A stretch of 64,000 nt of DNA from Chytridium lagenaria (lineage: Eukaryota; Chytridiomycota; Chytridiomycetes; Chytridiales; Chytridiaceae), in NCBI GenBank assembly GCA_025449115.1, contig JAHLKC010000104.1:62001-126000 (forward strand), read 5' to 3'. Each line of letters starts with the position of its first letter. The first letter of the stretch is position 1. The position numbers were made by a program, and so were the translations under genes. Positions 61,561 to 64,000 of the stretch are shown here, one piece after another. The notes below the pieces were generated by a model that saw only the letters and a program-made list of their open reading frames with translations, ran no database searches and was not told where the DNA came from.

Positions 61561-63945
61561 ATGACTAAAGTCAACAGCACTGCACTTCTTAATTCCCTTC
61601 CTCAGAGTGTGGGAGCTTCTAACTCGGCTGCAAAGGCTGAATCAAACCGACCTAGTCTCATCACAGTTGATATTCCTGATGCTGTTTCGCCATGGCATAA
61701 TCGAAAGCGACTGGTTGACATCCTCCCAGAATTTAATACCAACAGGAGAAATGACGACGGGTTGAGTCCTGAGGAAGCTAAAATGAATGATGCGCCTGCA
61801 GCGCATATGTTGAATGATTTGCTGTCGGATCTAAGCCCTTGTGCATCGAGCCCTAAAGAGGCGCAGAGAAGACGGTATAGCCGGACAGATCGTCGACAAA
61901 GCAAGATGTTCAAGGACGTCAAGGTGGAGAGCAACGAGAGCGTTTTGTCAGATTACCTTTTGGATCGGACCATCGGTGAGGGGTGCTTTAGCAAAGTGAA
62001 GCTGGCGATACATCTCCCAACACAACAAAAGGTTTGTCACCATTAACGTTAAACCTCTTAAATAAAACCCGCTCGCATTTTACAGGTCGCCATGAAGTGC
62101 ATCGACAAGTCTGCTGTGGAGAAAGCTATTGGCAGCGCAGAGAGGATTTTGCGAGAAATTCTTGTGCTTTCACATCTTTATCACGAAAATATTACACGTC
62201 TGCTGGAGGTCGTCGATACGCCCAACTATATCTACTTGGCGCTTGAATATGAAGCAGGCGGAGAGCTGTTCGACTACATCCTGACTCACGATAAAGTTCC
62301 GGAAGAAAACTGCCCGTAGATTCTTTCGACAAATGCTCAGTGCCGTTCAATATTGCCATTCAAATGGGATTGCTCACCGGGATTTGAAAACCAGAAAACA
62401 GTAAGTTTACGTTTGAGTAATTCATGGTCTGATCCGTTCCAAAGTTTTGCTTGACGCGAACGGAAATGTGAAGTTGATTGATTTTGGTTTCGCCAACGTT
62501 ATGAGGAATGAAAAGGGACTGGAAACTTTCTGCGGGTCTGCTGCATATGCGGCACCAGGTGAGCTATTTAATTAAAGCTATTAAAATCAACACCGTCTTT
62601 ATCTCGTAGAAATGATTGCGCGTAAGCAATACAAAGGGAACGAAGCTGACGTATGGTCACTTGGTGTCATTTTATTCGTTATGCTATGCGGACATCTTCC
62701 ATTTGACGATAGGAATATGTCGAAAATGTTTACTGCAATTCTCATGGGGCGGTATTCCTTTCCCGCAGATTTCCCTGAAGGTGCATAATTAGTAGCTTAT
62801 TCTGTATCTAACTTGGCATTTCAGGAGCTAAGGACCTCATATCAAAGATTTTAAAAACAAAGCCAGCAGAACGTGCAACGCTAGAGTGCATACGTAATCA
62901 TCCATGGACCAATGATGATGGAAGGCTAGACAATGTCAGTTTCTCTGGTACCGCTGTTGAAGAAGAGACATTATCAAAAGGAGACCCTCAATACCTGGAA
63001 GATGAAAACGTTATAAATGAAATCTTGAAGATAGGGTACACTCAGGATGAAATAAATGATGCACTGGAAAGCCGTAATCCGGGGCCAGTTCTAGCTGCTT
63101 ACCATCTGATTCGAGCAGAACGCTTAAGAGATACTCTCACGCCTTCGACACAACCAACTTCCACTCTCGCCCCTTGCAAGAATCTTGAAATCCTTACCAC
63201 AAACCAAGTTTCCGTATCCAACACCAAAGATCACCCCAATCTCAACATTGACACAGGCCATGCGTATACTCCCCGAAACTGCATTCACGAGATGAACTCA
63301 CCACCAACCTCAGCAACCTTGACCCCCGCCTCCGTCAAATCTAATACGTCAAAATATTCGCAAGCAGAGCATAACTACATTACCGCCACCTCAACCACGA
63401 CATCACCAACAACTCTTGGAACGTCTCCGGAGAGTGCTAGTTCTAATAACTCGGCACGGGTGTCGGAGGGTAAACCAGGATCACTCATCTCACGTATTCG
63501 AACGTCAATATCTCCAACTGGGGTAATCGCGTCAACGGAGCTTCCAGATCCAAACAGTTCCATCAATCAACCACGACATGTATCTATCAGGGTTTTTGTA
63601 GAAAAGGAACAGGCGGCCAACTTTTTTGAGTCGAACTGCAAAAAGCTCGGTGTAGAAAGCTCGCAACAAGCAGGGAATCCGTTTGCTTACGTTTGTGCAT
63701 GGCCGAATCCTCCTTACGCGTCAAAAAAGGATGTGATGGAAAATGCAGCATCTCCTGAAGAGGCTATGGATATGATTCTAGATGATCTCGTTGCAAATGA
63801 AAGAGAGATAATGTTTGTTGTCGAGATTGGGGCTGCAAATGATGAACGTGGAAGCGGAGGGTGTTGTTTCCGCTTTACCGAGAATGGTTTTCTTCACGGG
63901 GACTTGAATTTTCCCGCCCTCATGCTTCGGCTTGTTGAGGGGTGA
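61561..63945 (+). CDS. CAMK-like Ser/Thr kinase, MARK/Par-1-type architecture
   Basis: The start [16 protein letters not shown] opens a 130-residue Ser-rich N-terminus. The kinase domain begins [19 protein letters not shown] (Gly loop), with VAMKCIDKS (catalytic Lys), [11 protein letters not shown] (catalytic loop after repair), [10 protein letters not shown] (DFG) and [13 protein letters not shown] (activation loop/APE). A UBA-like segment follows ([31 protein letters not shown]), then a Ser/Thr/Pro-rich linker and a C-terminal region resembling a KA1 domain ([26 protein letters not shown]). This order matches MARK/Par-1/Kin1-like polarity kinases, but the exact orthologue is unclear. The frame breaks at CCC 62313-62315 and at AAAA 62387-62390 inside HRDLKPEN. 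Confidence 0.92.
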
Positions 63946-64000
63946 TTTTGTGATTTTGTGTTAACTGTTCATGATACCCACATAGCGTATTTAATACATC

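Overview
This 64 kb window is nuclear DNA from a fungus. Genes lie on both strands and are interrupted by short GT-AG introns, mostly about 40-70 nt. Many intergenic gaps are only tens of bases. Fungal markers include the ERMES subunit Mdm10, a Dlt1-like protein, Atg4 and a Set1/COMPASS methyltransferase with RRM, N-SET, SET and post-SET parts. A full-length intraflagellar transport protein IFT139/TTC21B (45.8-50.8 kb) points to a lineage with flagellated zoospores (chytrid or blastocladiomycete-like). The species cannot be named from this sequence alone.

Layout. 0-9 kb: the end of a large helical-repeat protein (+), SDE2 (-), TIM8 (-), AMP deaminase (+). 9-17 kb: importin-alpha exporter CSE1 (+), ATG4 (+), an NCLX-type Na+/Ca2+ exchanger (-), holocytochrome-c synthase (+). 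17-26 kb: SET1 (-) back to back with an unrecognised polyproline/WH2 protein (+) whose proline tract is split over an array of tiny symmetrical exons. 26-32 kb: asparaginyl-tRNA synthetase, CFT2/CPSF100 and a Rho GTPase, all (-). 33-41 kb: DDX41 (+), MDM10 (-), DLT1-like (-), DNAJC17/Cwf23-like (+), THOC1/HPR1 (+), ELF1 (-). 41-51 kb: a TilS-like protein (-), PCF11 (-), IFT139 (+). 50.8-52.5 kb is a gene-poor stretch. 52.5-64 kb: an RS-rich protein (+), MED6 (+), an ER type I membrane protein (+), a small unknown (+), a mitochondrial J-protein (-), a steroid-reductase-like membrane protein (-), SAS10/UTP3 (+) and a MARK-like kinase (+).

The genes are mostly conserved housekeeping functions. 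They cover mRNA 3'-end formation (CFT2, PCF11), transcription and export (SET1, MED6, ELF1, THOC1), splicing-linked factors (SDE2, DDX41, DNAJC17), mitochondrial biogenesis (TIM8, MDM10, HCCS, NCLX, J-protein) and cytoskeleton or cilium (Rho, WH2 protein, IFT139). No operon logic is expected; neighbours share short bidirectional promoters or close convergent ends.

In at least a dozen conserved genes the reading frame slips by one base at or beside a short homopolymer, inside invariant motifs such as the kinase HRDLKPEN loop and the Set1 SET domain. This looks like residual sequencing indel error rather than biology. CDS spans below are therefore gene extents from first to last recognised coding base, with introns and presumed indels inside. 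The most unusual biology is the polyproline exon array and the Arg-Asp-Ser repeat tract inside SET1. No CRISPR, rRNA, tRNA or intact mobile element was recognised.
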